This document shows, piece by piece, positions 54,908 through 63,822 of a stretch of 64,000 bases of DNA; the first letter of the stretch is position 1, and each line of letters opens with the position of its first letter. The DNA is from Acetobacter cibinongensis (GTDB lineage: Bacteria; Pseudomonadota; Alphaproteobacteria; Acetobacterales; Acetobacteraceae): assembly GCF_000963925.1 (NCBI RefSeq), contig NZ_BAMV01000005.1, forward strand, positions 62,001 through 126,000, written 5' to 3'. The notes under the pieces are model-generated. The model ran no database searches and was not told the DNA's origin. It was given only the letters and a program-made list of their open reading frames with translations. The position numbers and the translations under genes are program-made.

Positions 54908-56458
54908 CTATTTCCGGCGTGTATGAGGTTGCGCCAGCTTTTTTTCTGCAATGCGGGCCAACCTGACGAAGGGCAGGCCCAGCAGAAGATAAGCTCCCCC
55001 CACCATCAATCCGGTCCCAAAATAATCAAAATAGGTTGACGACAGACGAATATAAGTCTGGGTCAGTTCTGTCAGAGTAATGACACTGACCAGAGACGAA
55101 TCTTTCAGCAATGAAATAAAGTCGTTGGTCATGACTGGCATAACCAACCGGAAAGCCTGTGGTACCACCACATAACGCAAGGCCTGAACATGGGTCATGT
55201 TCAGGGCAAGAGCCGCTTCCATTTGCCCACGGGCAACAGACTGAAGCCCTGCCCGATAGTTTTCAGCTTCATATGCGGCGTAGTTCAGGCCAAGACCAAT
55301 AACACCGGCCAGGAACGGGCTGAGGTTAATACCAAACTGCGGCAAACCGTAGAAAATAAGAAGAATCTGGATCAACAACGGGGTGCCGCGCACCACCTCA
55401 ACATACAACGCCGCAATAGCTGCCAGCTTCTGTGGTCCGTACAGCCGCACCAGAGCCAAAGTCAGCCCAAGAGCGACGGCCAGAACCATGGCACACAGCG
55501 AGACTAGGAGCGTGAGCACCGCGCCTTTGGCCAACAGCGGCAAAAACCCGACATACCGCCAGAAACGGGCCTGCCAACTGGAGGCACCTTGCAATGCGTC
55601 CGTATAATGCTGCCATTCTGTTGGCGCGATGTCTGGCTGCGTTTTGTCTTTGGTAAAGGCCGCCATTTCTGGCGTCCACAGGTTCCAGCGGGCCAGAACT
55701 GCGTGCAGGCTACCATCCTGAATCATTGCGGCCAGAGCGGTATCGACCTTCTGCCGTAGCTCTGCATTTTTCCCTTTGGCAAAGGCTATACCGTAGGACA
55801 CCCGGCCAATCGGGTCGCCCACGACCTCAAGCGCTGGGTTGGTTGCCCCGTAATACTGGGCAATGGGGCCATCAAGCAGCACGGCATCCGTGCGGCCATT
55901 CACCAGATCCATGAAGACATTGGTTTCTTCTTCATAGGTCCGCACCCGTACCTCTGGGTAGTCCGCCAGAATACGCTCTGCCTGTGTGGCCTTGATGGTC
56001 CCAACCGTATGGCCCTTAAGGTCCGTAACACCCTGAAAGACCGGGCCACCACGCCGCACGACAATCCGTTCAGATGTCACATAATAGGGCGTGCTGAAAT
56101 CCACCCCTTCGGTATGTTCCGGGGTAATTTCAATGCCGCAGATCACCATTTCATACAGGTTGCGCTGAAGGCCGGGAATCAACCCATCCCAGTCATTCTG
56201 CACAAACTGCATGGGCGTGTTCAAATGCCGCCCCAGCTCCTGCATGAGATCATATTCAAACCCCGTCAGGCGGGATTGATCTTTCAGGTCATGAAAGGTG
56301 TAGGGCACGTCTGCCGAGGCATCAGCCGCCCAGCGCAGGGGCGTTTGTGCCTGTGCCACCGGCCCTGTCAGCCCGGATACCACCATGGCCAGCACTGCCA
56401 GAAACAGTACCCGAGCCCCAACAAAACGCGCCACGGAGCGCCGCAGGCCGTGCTTCAC
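54908..56458 (-). CDS. Amino-acid ABC transporter, fused substrate-binding protein and permease
   Basis: A 516-residue protein. A signal peptide (LFLAVLAMVVSGLTGPVAQA) is followed by an SBP_bac_3 domain (residues about 38-275; YTFHDLKDQSRLTGFEYDLMQELG, GRTDAVLLDGPIAQYY), then a HisM-type permease with the EAA loop (ALALNMTHVQALRYVVVPQAFR). This one-chain design is known for polar amino-acid importers. The GTG start overlaps the ATPase stop by 4 nt. The substrate, possibly glutamine, arginine or cystine, is not resolvable. Confidence 0.92.
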   Translation of the reverse strand: MKHGLRRSVARFVGARVLFLAVLAMVVSGLTGPVAQAQTPLRWAADASADVPYTFHDLKDQSRLTGFEYDLMQELGRHLNTPMQFVQNDWDGLIPGLQRNLYEMVICGIEITPEHTEGVDFSTPYYVTSERIVVRRGGPVFQGVTDLKGHTVGTIKATQAERILADYPEVRVRTYEEETNVFMDLVNGRTDAVLLDGPIAQYYGATNPALEVVGDPIGRVSYGIAFAKGKNAELRQKVDTALAAMIQDGSLHAVLARWNLWTPEMAAFTKDKTQPDIAPTEWQHYTDALQGASSWQARFWRYVGFLPLLAKGAVLTLLVSLCAMVLAVALGLTLALVRLYGPQKLAAIAALYVEVVRGTPLLIQILLIFYGLPQFGINLSPFLAGVIGLGLNYAAYEAENYRAGLQSVARGQMEAALALNMTHVQALRYVVVPQAFRLVMPVMTNDFISLLKDSSLVSVITLTELTQTYIRLSSTYFDYFGTGLMVGGAYLLLGLPFVRLARIAEKKLAQPHTRRK

Positions 56459-57183
56459 AAAACTGTCCTTAAAAAACGCCGTGTCCGGTCATCTGCCGGA
56501 TTGACACACAGGGTTTCCGGCGGCCCGGATTCAATAATATGGCCGCCATCCATGTAAACGATGTGGTCTGATGCCACCTGAGCAAACCGCATGTCGTGTG
56601 TCACCACAATCTGGGTCATACCCTCATCATCCAGCTTGCGCATAACGCCCAGTACTTCCTCAGCCACAATCGGGTCGAGGGCCGATGTGGGCTCATCGTA
56701 CAGCATGATCTCGGGGCGCATGGCCAGAGCACGCGCAATAGCCGCACGCTGCTGCTGCCCACCAGAAAGCGATGCGGGATAGCGTTGCGCAACACGCCCA
56801 AGGCCAACTTTTTCCAGCAGGGCCATAGCCTCATCCCGCTCGGTCTGGCTGTTATCGCGTTTGACCACACGGGGGCCAAGCAACACGTTATCCAGCACAG
56901 TCAGGTGTGGGAACAGGTTAAAGCTCTGAAACACCATCCCTACATGGGTGCGCAGTTTATGGGCCATGTGCTCGTCAGCCTTACGCCACGGGCCACCCTG
57001 ACGATCAATGGTCACACCCATGGCGGTAATGGTGCCACGGTCAGGAATTTCAAGAAAATTCATGCATCGCAAAAAGGTGGATTTACCACACCCGGATGGG
57101 CCGATGATGGATATGAGTTCACCCTTGCGTACTTCCAGAGACACACCACTCAGAATGGCGCCGTCTCCAAAACTTTTGTGCAC
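56455..57183 (-). CDS. Amino-acid ABC transporter ATP-binding protein
   Basis: A 242-residue ABC ATPase of the GlnQ/HisP type. It has Walker [26 protein letters not shown] (Q-loop region), signature LSGGQQQR, Walker [13 protein letters not shown] and VTHDMRFA. I use the GTG at 57183. In-frame sequence continues upstream with PVVLSALN, the residues such proteins usually begin with, but no start codon or ribosome-binding site is found there. Only 38 nt separate the start from the acnA terminator T-run, so either read-through or a promoter in that hairpin drives it. Confidence 0.9.
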   Translation of the reverse strand: MHKSFGDGAILSGVSLEVRKGELISIIGPSGCGKSTFLRCMNFLEIPDRGTITAMGVTIDRQGGPWRKADEHMAHKLRTHVGMVFQSFNLFPHLTVLDNVLLGPRVVKRDNSQTERDEAMALLEKVGLGRVAQRYPASLSGGQQQRAAIARALAMRPEIMLYDEPTSALDPIVAEEVLGVMRKLDDEGMTQIVVTHDMRFAQVASDHIVYMDGGHIIESGPPETLCVNPADDRTRRFLRTVL

Positions 57184-57221
57184 ATTCAGCGCACTCAGTA
57201 CAACTGGGTCTTCTTCTACAG

Positions 57222-57252
57222 AAAAAGCCGACCCGGTGTTTACCGGGTCGGC
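57222..57252 (-). terminator. Intrinsic terminator of acnA
   Basis: On the minus strand GCCGACCCGGT pairs with ACCGGGTCGGC over a 4-nt loop and is followed by five T. It lies 31 nt after the acnA stop. Confidence 0.93.
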
Positions 57253-57283
57253 GCTGTCATGTTCAGTCAGAACAGAACGGTTT

Positions 57284-59977
57284 TCAGGCAGCTTTAGTCA
57301 TCCCGCGCAAGACATATTGGAGGATGCCACCATGCCGGTAATATTCCACTTCGTCCAGTGTATCTACACGGCACAGAAGGGGAACATCCTGCGTAGAACC
57401 ATCATGACGCGTAATTGTCATAATCACATCCATACGCGGCGTGATCGTCTCCAGCCCCTTGATGGTGATGGTTTCATCCCCTCTCAGGTTCAGGGTTTTG
57501 CGGGTTGTGCCGTCCTTGAACAGCAAGGGAAGAACACCCATGCCAACCAGGTTGGAGCGGTGAATACGCTCAAAGCTTTCCGCCACCACAGCCTTGATCC
57601 CGAGCAGCAGAGTGCCCTTGGCTGCCCAGTCACGGGAAGACCCCATGCCGTATTCCTTGCCGCCAAAGACAACCAGCGGCGTGCCTTCCTTCTGATACTG
57701 CATGGAGACATCGTAAATGAAGCCTTCCTTGCCATCCGGGTAGTGCTTGGACAGGCCACCTTCCGTACCCGGCAGCATCTCGTTTTTAATACGGATATTG
57801 GCAAAAGTACCCCGCACCATGACACGATCATTCCCGCGGCGTGAGCCGTAGGAGTTGAAGTCACGCGGTTCAACTCCATTCTCGATCAGATACCGCCCGG
57901 CTGGGGAGTCCTTCTTGATGGCACCTGCCGGTGAGATATGGTCGGTCGTGATGTTGTCACCCAGAATTGCCAGGATACGGGCATTCTCAATGCCGCCCCG
58001 TGGTGTTGGTTCGGGCGTGATGTCCTTGAAGTAAGGCGGGTCCTGCACATAGGTGGACTTGGGGTCCCACTGGTAGGTTTCAGAACCAGTTGCCACCTTG
58101 AGGTCCTGCCACTCCTTCGTGCCTTTGGACACGTTCTTGTAGCGTTTGATGAATTCCTCACGGTTGATGGAAGACCCCATGAGATCAGCAATTTCTTTAT
58201 TGGAAGGCCAGATATCCTTCAGATAAACGGGCTTGCCATCCTTGGATGTGCCAATCGGGTCTTTGGTAATGTCCTGCCGCATGGTGCCAAGAATGGAGTA
58301 AGCCACCACCAGCGGCGGGCTGGCCAGATAGTTGGCCCGTACGTTGGGGGAGATACGCCCTTCAAAGTTACGGTTGCCGGACAGTACGGACACAGCAACC
58401 AGATTATTGTTTTCAATGGCATCCACAATGTGGGAGGGCAGCGGGCCGGAGTTACCAATGCAGGTTGTGCACCCGTAACCAACCGTGTTGAAGCCTAATG
58501 CATCAAGGTCTTCAGACAGTTGGGACCGGTCGAGGTAATCCGTCACAACCTGAGAACCAGGGGCCAGAGACGTCTTGACCCAAGGCTTGGGCGCCAGACC
58601 CAGAGCACGCGCCTTACGAGCCACAAGCCCGGCCGCAATCATCACCGCCGGGTTGGATGTGTTGGTGCAGGAGGTAATGGCCGCAATAACAATGTCACCC
58701 TGGCCAATTTCGTAATTGGTCCCTGCAACTGGCACTTTTTTGTTCGCATCGTTGGCAGGCACACCAAGAGAGGACGTCAGTTCTTTCTCAAACTCGGTCT
58801 TGGCTGCGGTCAGAACAACGCGGTCCTGCGGGCGCTTGGGGCCGGAGATGGACGGAGCAACCGTGCTCAGATCCAGCTCAAGCACGTCCGTAAAGACAGG
58901 CTCCGGTGTATCAGACGTGCGGAACATATCCTGCGCGCGCAGATACGCTTCCGTCAGTTTGATGCGGTGTTCGTCACGGCCCGTTTCCCGCAGGAAGTCG
59001 AGCGTCAGCATGTCAACGGGGAAGAACCCACAGGTTGCGCCATATTCCGGGGCCATGTTGGCAATGGTCGCGCGGTCGGCCACGGGCAGGTGGTCAAGGG
59101 CGGGGCCAAAGAATTCGACAAACTTGCCCACAACGCCCTTTTTACGGAGCATCTGGGTCACCGTCAGCACCAGATCCGTAGCAGTAGCGCCTTCCGGCAG
59201 TTTACCAATCAGCTTGAAGCCGATGACGTCTGGAATAAGCATGGCAATGGGCTGGCCCAGCATGGCGGCTTCAGCCTCAATACCACCAACCCCCCACCCC
59301 AGAACGCCCAGGCCGTTAATCATGGTGGTGTGGCTGTCTGTGCCGTACAGGGAGTCAGGATAGACATAGTCTTTCCCACCCACATTGGCGGTCCAGGCAA
59401 CCTGCGCGATATATTCAAGGTTCACCTGATGGCAGATACCGGTATCAGGCGGCACGACGGAGAAGTTTTCAAACGCCTCCTGCCCCCAGCGCAAGAAGGC
59501 ATAACGCTCACCATTCCGCTCAAATTCCAGCGTGATATTTTGCTGTAGCGCATCGGCAGAGCCGTACACGTCCACCATCACTGAATGGTCAATCACAAGA
59601 TTGACCGGCACCAGCGGGTTAACTTTTTGGGGGTCACCTTTCAGCTTCACAATCCCGTCGCGCATGGCGGCAAGATCGACCACCGCTGGAACACCCGTGA
59701 AGTCCTGCATCAGGATGCGGGAGGGTTTGAAGGGAACTTCCTTGATGCTGCTGCCCTGTGGCAGCCAGCCTGCAATGGCCTTGGCATCATCAATACTGTA
59801 GGAGCGCCCATCTTCAAAGCGCAGCACGTTTTCAAGAAGCACTTTCAGAGAAACCGGCAGACGACTGACATCGCCAATGGTTTTAGCCGCTTCAGGAATT
59901 GAAAAATAATGATAGGCCTTGCCGTCAACTTCAAGCGTGCGGCCTGTTTTGAGTGAATCGTGCCCAACCGTCTTCAT
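57284..59977 (-). CDS. acnA: Aconitate hydratase A
   Basis: An 897-residue AcnA/IRP-type aconitase. Cluster cysteines lie in AAITSCTNTSNPAV and GCTTCIGNSGPL. The GTDSHTTMINGLGVLGWGVGG segment and the C-terminal swivel domain (EYGMGSSRDWAAKG) are typical. It isomerises citrate to isocitrate and, as apo-enzyme, can bind mRNA. Aconitase is a known determinant of acetic acid resistance in Acetobacter. It is preceded by a GC-rich leader with a CACCCGG/CCGGGTG hairpin (60059-60076). Confidence 0.98.
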   Translation of the reverse strand: MKTVGHDSLKTGRTLEVDGKAYHYFSIPEAAKTIGDVSRLPVSLKVLLENVLRFEDGRSYSIDDAKAIAGWLPQGSSIKEVPFKPSRILMQDFTGVPAVVDLAAMRDGIVKLKGDPQKVNPLVPVNLVIDHSVMVDVYGSADALQQNITLEFERNGERYAFLRWGQEAFENFSVVPPDTGICHQVNLEYIAQVAWTANVGGKDYVYPDSLYGTDSHTTMINGLGVLGWGVGGIEAEAAMLGQPIAMLIPDVIGFKLIGKLPEGATATDLVLTVTQMLRKKGVVGKFVEFFGPALDHLPVADRATIANMAPEYGATCGFFPVDMLTLDFLRETGRDEHRIKLTEAYLRAQDMFRTSDTPEPVFTDVLELDLSTVAPSISGPKRPQDRVVLTAAKTEFEKELTSSLGVPANDANKKVPVAGTNYEIGQGDIVIAAITSCTNTSNPAVMIAAGLVARKARALGLAPKPWVKTSLAPGSQVVTDYLDRSQLSEDLDALGFNTVGYGCTTCIGNSGPLPSHIVDAIENNNLVAVSVLSGNRNFEGRISPNVRANYLASPPLVVAYSILGTMRQDITKDPIGTSKDGKPVYLKDIWPSNKEIADLMGSSINREEFIKRYKNVSKGTKEWQDLKVATGSETYQWDPKSTYVQDPPYFKDITPEPTPRGGIENARILAILGDNITTDHISPAGAIKKDSPAGRYLIENGVEPRDFNSYGSRRGNDRVMVRGTFANIRIKNEMLPGTEGGLSKHYPDGKEGFIYDVSMQYQKEGTPLVVFGGKEYGMGSSRDWAAKGTLLLGIKAVVAESFERIHRSNLVGMGVLPLLFKDGTTRKTLNLRGDETITIKGLETITPRMDVIMTITRHDGSTQDVPLLCRVDTLDEVEYYRHGGILQYVLRGMTKAA

Positions 59978-60193
59978 ATGCTCATCTCCCCGATCACAGC
60001 CCGTGGCTGGTGATGCGTTCCGGAAGCCGTCATACCGTTCGGTACCGCGCTAGGCGCTCACCCGGTCTGCCGGGTGTTCGGCTTGCTATCCCGTTGGTGC
60101 TAGAACATACCGGCACACTGATAAGGCACAAGCAGGGGCGCGACCACGAGAGCGAGAGCCACCCTGCTTTGGCGGGTTTTGACAGGTAACAAT

Positions 60194-60209
60194 AAGGAGA
60201 ACACCTATC
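60194..60209 (+). other. Strong ribosome-binding site followed by ATC upstream of ccmA
   Basis: AAGGAG (60194-60199) stands 7 nt before an ATC codon (60207-60209) that is in frame with ccmA, with no stop in the 18 codons between. The annotated ATG (60261) has no ribosome-binding site. Either ATC is used as a rare start or an ATG was lost or misread here. Confidence 0.5.
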
Positions 60210-60260
60210 TCCGGGTCTTCTTTCACGCAGCATACGGCACCGCAGGACCACGCGCCGCCT

Positions 60261-60956
60261 ATGCCAAAGCCCGACGGCGTACCGTTGTTAGAGGCTGAAT
60301 CAGTTTGTGTTTTTCGGGGTGACCGCCTTGTCCTGAAAGACGTAAGCCTGAGCTTGCATGCCGGTGAGGCCATGTTGCTGACAGGCCCCAACGGTGCGGG
60401 CAAATCGACCCTCCTGAGAGTGATGGCTGGCCTGCGCAAAGCAGATGCCGGCGCTCTTTTATGGAATGGCACCCCCGTGCTGGAGGATCCTGCAGCGCAT
60501 TCCGCGCGTGTGGCGTATCTGGGGCATCAGGATTCGCTCAAACCCAGCCTGACGGTGAGAGAGAACCTGAGCCTTTTTGCCATGGCCGGGCACCAGAGCC
60601 TGATGGAGGCCTTGCAAGCTGTAGATTTGCTGCCCTTGGCAGACCTGCCCGCCCGCCTGCTCTCTGCCGGGCAAAAAAGACGGACAGCACTCGCCCGCGT
60701 CCTGCTGGCCAATGCACAGCTCTGGCTTCTGGATGAACCAAGCCTTGGGCTGGATACTCATGCCATTACGCTCTTAGGCCACGCCATTGCCCAACACCGT
60801 GCTCAGGGGGGTATTATTATTGCCACCACCCATGTGCCGCTCCCGCTGGAAGATGTGCAGCATTTGGCATTACCCGCCGCCCCGGATCAAGGACAGGGCA
60901 TATGGGCCACTCTGGATGATGACCCATGGGGTGAGCTGACAGGAGCCACGGTATGA
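60261..60956 (+). CDS. ccmA: Cytochrome c biogenesis (heme exporter) ATP-binding protein CcmA
   Basis: A 231-residue ABC ATPase. It has Walker A GPNGAGKST, a degenerate CcmA-type signature LLSAGQKRR and Walker B WLLDEPSLGLD. With CcmB it drives release of holo-CcmE during heme delivery to c-type cytochromes, which acetic acid bacteria need for their alcohol dehydrogenases. The ATG at 60261 is the first canonical start; an in-frame extension to 60207 is suggested by the ribosome-binding site there. It overlaps ccmB by 4 nt. Confidence 0.93.
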   Translation: MPKPDGVPLLEAESVCVFRGDRLVLKDVSLSLHAGEAMLLTGPNGAGKSTLLRVMAGLRKADAGALLWNGTPVLEDPAAHSARVAYLGHQDSLKPSLTVRENLSLFAMAGHQSLMEALQAVDLLPLADLPARLLSAGQKRRTALARVLLANAQLWLLDEPSLGLDTHAITLLGHAIAQHRAQGGIIIATTHVPLPLEDVQHLALPAAPDQGQGIWATLDDDPWGELTGATV

Positions 60957-61621
60957 TCCGGCTATTCTGGGCCATTGTGCGCCGTGACCTGAAACTGGCC
61001 TTGCGGCATGGCGCAGACACGCTGGGCGCTGTGCTGTTTTTTATCCTGACCGGCACCCTGTTCCCTTTGGCATTGGGGCCATCGCCCGAGCTATTACGCC
61101 ACATGGCGCCCGGCATTATCTGGGTTTGTGCGCTGCTCGCCGCCTTGCTACCACTCGACCGCCTGTTTGGCGCAGAGCTGGAAGATGGCTCGCTGGATCA
61201 ACTTCTGCTTCTCGGCCTGCCATCTGCCTTGGTAGCACTTGCCAAAATGACCGCACATTGGCTCACGACAGGCCTGCCCTTGCTACTGGCGGCAGTCCCT
61301 CTGGCCACCATGTTGGGCCTGCCGGGTAGTAGCCTTCCTGTTTTGCTGGCCGGCTTGCTGCTTGGCTCGCTTGTTCTGTCCCTTATTGGGGGGATGGGCG
61401 CGTCCATCGTGCTGGGTGCCCGGCGAGGCGGGGTTCTCTTACCCCTTTTGGTGTTACCGCTCATCACGCCCGCCCTCATTTTTGGAGCGGCCGCCATTGA
61501 TGCCGCCAGCACCGGGCTGCCCTGGGCACCAGACCTGGAACTGCTGGGCGCCTTTGTTGCTGGGGCCTTGCCTTTATGCCCGCTCGCGGCAGGTGCTGGA
61601 CTACGCGCTGCCGTGGAATAG
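60953..61621 (+). CDS. ccmB: Cytochrome c biogenesis membrane protein CcmB
   Basis: A 222-residue protein with six hydrophobic helices and the CcmB opening (FWAIVRRDLKLALRHGADTLGAVLFFILTG). LDRLFGAELEDGSLDQLLL is another family signature. It forms the membrane part of the CcmAB complex. ccmC and the later ccm genes do not follow; the next gene is convergent. Confidence 0.95.
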   Translation: MIRLFWAIVRRDLKLALRHGADTLGAVLFFILTGTLFPLALGPSPELLRHMAPGIIWVCALLAALLPLDRLFGAELEDGSLDQLLLLGLPSALVALAKMTAHWLTTGLPLLLAAVPLATMLGLPGSSLPVLLAGLLLGSLVLSLIGGMGASIVLGARRGGVLLPLLVLPLITPALIFGAAAIDAASTGLPWAPDLELLGAFVAGALPLCPLAAGAGLRAAVE

Positions 61622-61653
61622 TAGGGGAGCGTTATCTCCCCCACTCTCTTGCC

Positions 61654-62700
61654 TTACGGTGCCGGGTTAGAATGCACCTGATGAATAGCATTCAGCTTCG
61701 CTTCAAGCTCAGGCGTTATGACAACGTCTGATGCGCCCAAGAGCGTTGCCAACTGTTCCGTGCTGGTTGCACCAATAATGTTTGACGTCACAAAAGGCCG
61801 GGATGTCACAAACGCAACGGCAAGCTGTATGGGGTCCAGCCCCTCTTCCCGCGCAAGGGCATGATAAGCCTTGATGGCGTCATCCACACCCGGCTTCTGA
61901 TATCTCTGGCCACGATCAAACAAGGTGGTCCGTGCACCAACTGGGCGCGCGCCATCAAGATATTTTCCGGTCAAATAGCCTTGGGCCAAGGGAGAATAGG
62001 CCAAAAGACCAACTTTCTCACGCAGGGCCATTTCTGCCAGCCCGATCTCAAACGTCCTGTTGATAAGATTATAGGCATTCTGGATAGAGGCGACCCGCGG
62101 TGCGCCCTCTTTGGCGCATGCCAGACTTTTGGCAACACCCCATGCGGTCTCGTTAGAAAGACCGACATGCCGAATTTTACCTTCGGCTACCAGATCTCCC
62201 AGAACCCCCAATGTGTCTTCCAATGGCACTTCGTCTGCATCAGAAAGAGCCGTGAAGGTTGTCCCCCCTTCCCCAAACAAGCCGATTTTGCGGTCTGGCC
62301 AGTGTAGTTGGTAGAGGTCAAGATAGTCTGTTCCCAGCCGCCGCAACGACCCTTCCAGCGCGTAACGAATTTGCCGGGGTATCAGGCGTGCCTCTTCTCC
62401 ACCCGGCCTAAACCAGGGTGACGCACTACGCCCCACCACTTTGCTTGCCAGAATAATCTTGTCCCGGCTGCCGCGTGCTTTGAGCCAGCTTCCGATAATC
62501 GTTTCTGTCGCACCATACGTTTCCGCACGTGGGGGAATGGAATACAGTTCAGCCGTATCAATAAAATTGATACCATGCGCCAAAGCCATATCCAGCTGGG
62601 CATGCCCCTCGGCTTCGGTGTTCTGCTGGCCAAATGTCATGGTACCAAGGCAGATTTCACTGACCATAAGACCCGTGCGGCCTAGTTCTCGTTTTTGCAT
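61654..62700 (-). CDS. Aldo/keto reductase (Tas/YajO-like)
   Basis: A 348-residue AKR. The N-terminus (MQKRELGRTGLMVSEICLGTMTFG), the catalytic Asp and Tyr in NFIDTAELYSIPP, and the Lys and His in ILASKVVG and LYQLHWPD are present. EYTTAE-type segments and length place it near E. coli Tas. It reduces aldehydes or ketones with NADPH. The ATG at 62700 has AGGTGG 5 nt upstream; the frame extends 19 hydrophobic codons further, which I reject. Confidence 0.9.
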   Translation of the reverse strand: MQKRELGRTGLMVSEICLGTMTFGQQNTEAEGHAQLDMALAHGINFIDTAELYSIPPRAETYGATETIIGSWLKARGSRDKIILASKVVGRSASPWFRPGGEEARLIPRQIRYALEGSLRRLGTDYLDLYQLHWPDRKIGLFGEGGTTFTALSDADEVPLEDTLGVLGDLVAEGKIRHVGLSNETAWGVAKSLACAKEGAPRVASIQNAYNLINRTFEIGLAEMALREKVGLLAYSPLAQGYLTGKYLDGARPVGARTTLFDRGQRYQKPGVDDAIKAYHALAREEGLDPIQLAVAFVTSRPFVTSNIIGATSTEQLATLLGASDVVITPELEAKLNAIHQVHSNPAP

Positions 62701-62871
62701 CAACACCACCTGAGGGATAAAAAATACTCTCGAAACAAACGCGTGCATAAACAGCACAACGCTAAGCCTCGGCCCGAATATTGGAATGATGTTTCAGCCA
62801 TACAAGACAAATAAGGTAAATTTTTCAGATTTTTGTACGAAAAAAAGAAACAATTGTTTCTTTCAATTTTA

Positions 62872-63822
62872 TTACATGACTTTTTTTCTTAAAAAGATGT
62901 CCATATTTTCTATACTTTCACCAAATTTCATATTGTTTTTAAAAAATTCCACAGTCTTTATCACACTCTCCCTCGCATCCTTACGCCAGAATATTCCTGC
63001 GTTTAACAAAAGGTCAGAATGTGTTTCTCCCCCCCAGGAAGCCTCAAATTTATGGCCTGTGGATTGAAGATAAGAGAGGGTCGACATGCCTATTGTATCC
63101 GGATGCGTCATCAACGTGCCGGCACCCACAGGTGAGTTGAGTTCAATCAGCTTTTTAGGAGACTTAAGGTCATTATATTCCATGACCGCATCAAACCGAT
63201 CCCGCATGGCGGTGCCACGCACAGGTAAAACCCAAATTTTGGATTTAAAGTTTTCCCAGTTCTTCATGATATAATTTATGCTGTAAATGTTATTTCTATC
63301 AATAATTATACAATTATCTTTATATAAATATTCGAAGCTCAGCCTTTCATCCAAAAAATCAGTATACGTACTTGCAAAGATAATATCGGCTTTCCCCTTT
63401 AAAAGAGAGGAGAAAAGATGCTCTCTTGAACCATAATTTACAGAAAAATTGATATCACCTTTCTCAACAATATCTAAAACACACCGCATCATTTCAGATG
63501 TTATGGAATGAGACTGAAAGGCCAGAGTGATATGGTTTTTATCTTTAGACAAATCGTCTATATCCATAATCATTCTGTCGATTTCTTTTTCAATAACAAT
63601 ACTGGCTTCAACAACCCTTTTTGCTATGGAATTTGGTACCAACCCTTGCCGTGTTCTGGCAAAAAGGGTTTTCCCAATTATTTTTTCAAATTCTATACAT
63701 GCTTTTGAAATGGCCGCAGGTGTCAACGCCATTGCTTCAGATGTGTTTTTTAAATTCTGTATTTTATAGAGATTCTTGACAACATTCAGATGTCTTATCT
63801 TGATGTTCGATTTTCTTTTCAT
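62872..63822 (-). CDS. LysR-type regulator in AT-rich DNA
   Basis: A 316-residue protein. The N-terminal helix-turn-helix (KNTSEAMALTPAAISKACIEFEKIIGKTLFARTRQGL) fits the LysR family, and the C-terminal part fits the effector-binding fold (HITLAFQSHSITSEMM; NSPVGAGTLMTHPDTIGMSTLSYLQ). Composition is strikingly Ile/Lys/Asn-rich and AT-rich compared with every other gene here, which suggests recent transfer. No target gene is identified; it may control what lies to the right. Confidence 0.8.
   Translation of the reverse strand: MKRKSNIKIRHLNVVKNLYKIQNLKNTSEAMALTPAAISKACIEFEKIIGKTLFARTRQGLVPNSIAKRVVEASIVIEKEIDRMIMDIDDLSKDKNHITLAFQSHSITSEMMRCVLDIVEKGDINFSVNYGSREHLFSSLLKGKADIIFASTYTDFLDERLSFEYLYKDNCIIIDRNNIYSINYIMKNWENFKSKIWVLPVRGTAMRDRFDAVMEYNDLKSPKKLIELNSPVGAGTLMTHPDTIGMSTLSYLQSTGHKFEASWGGETHSDLLLNAGIFWRKDARESVIKTVEFFKNNMKFGESIENMDIFLRKKVM

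Noticed and set aside
58520-59548. Plus-strand open frame inside acnA (342 codons)
   Set aside because: It is a shadow of aconitase; composition is rich in His, Arg and Gln with no motif.
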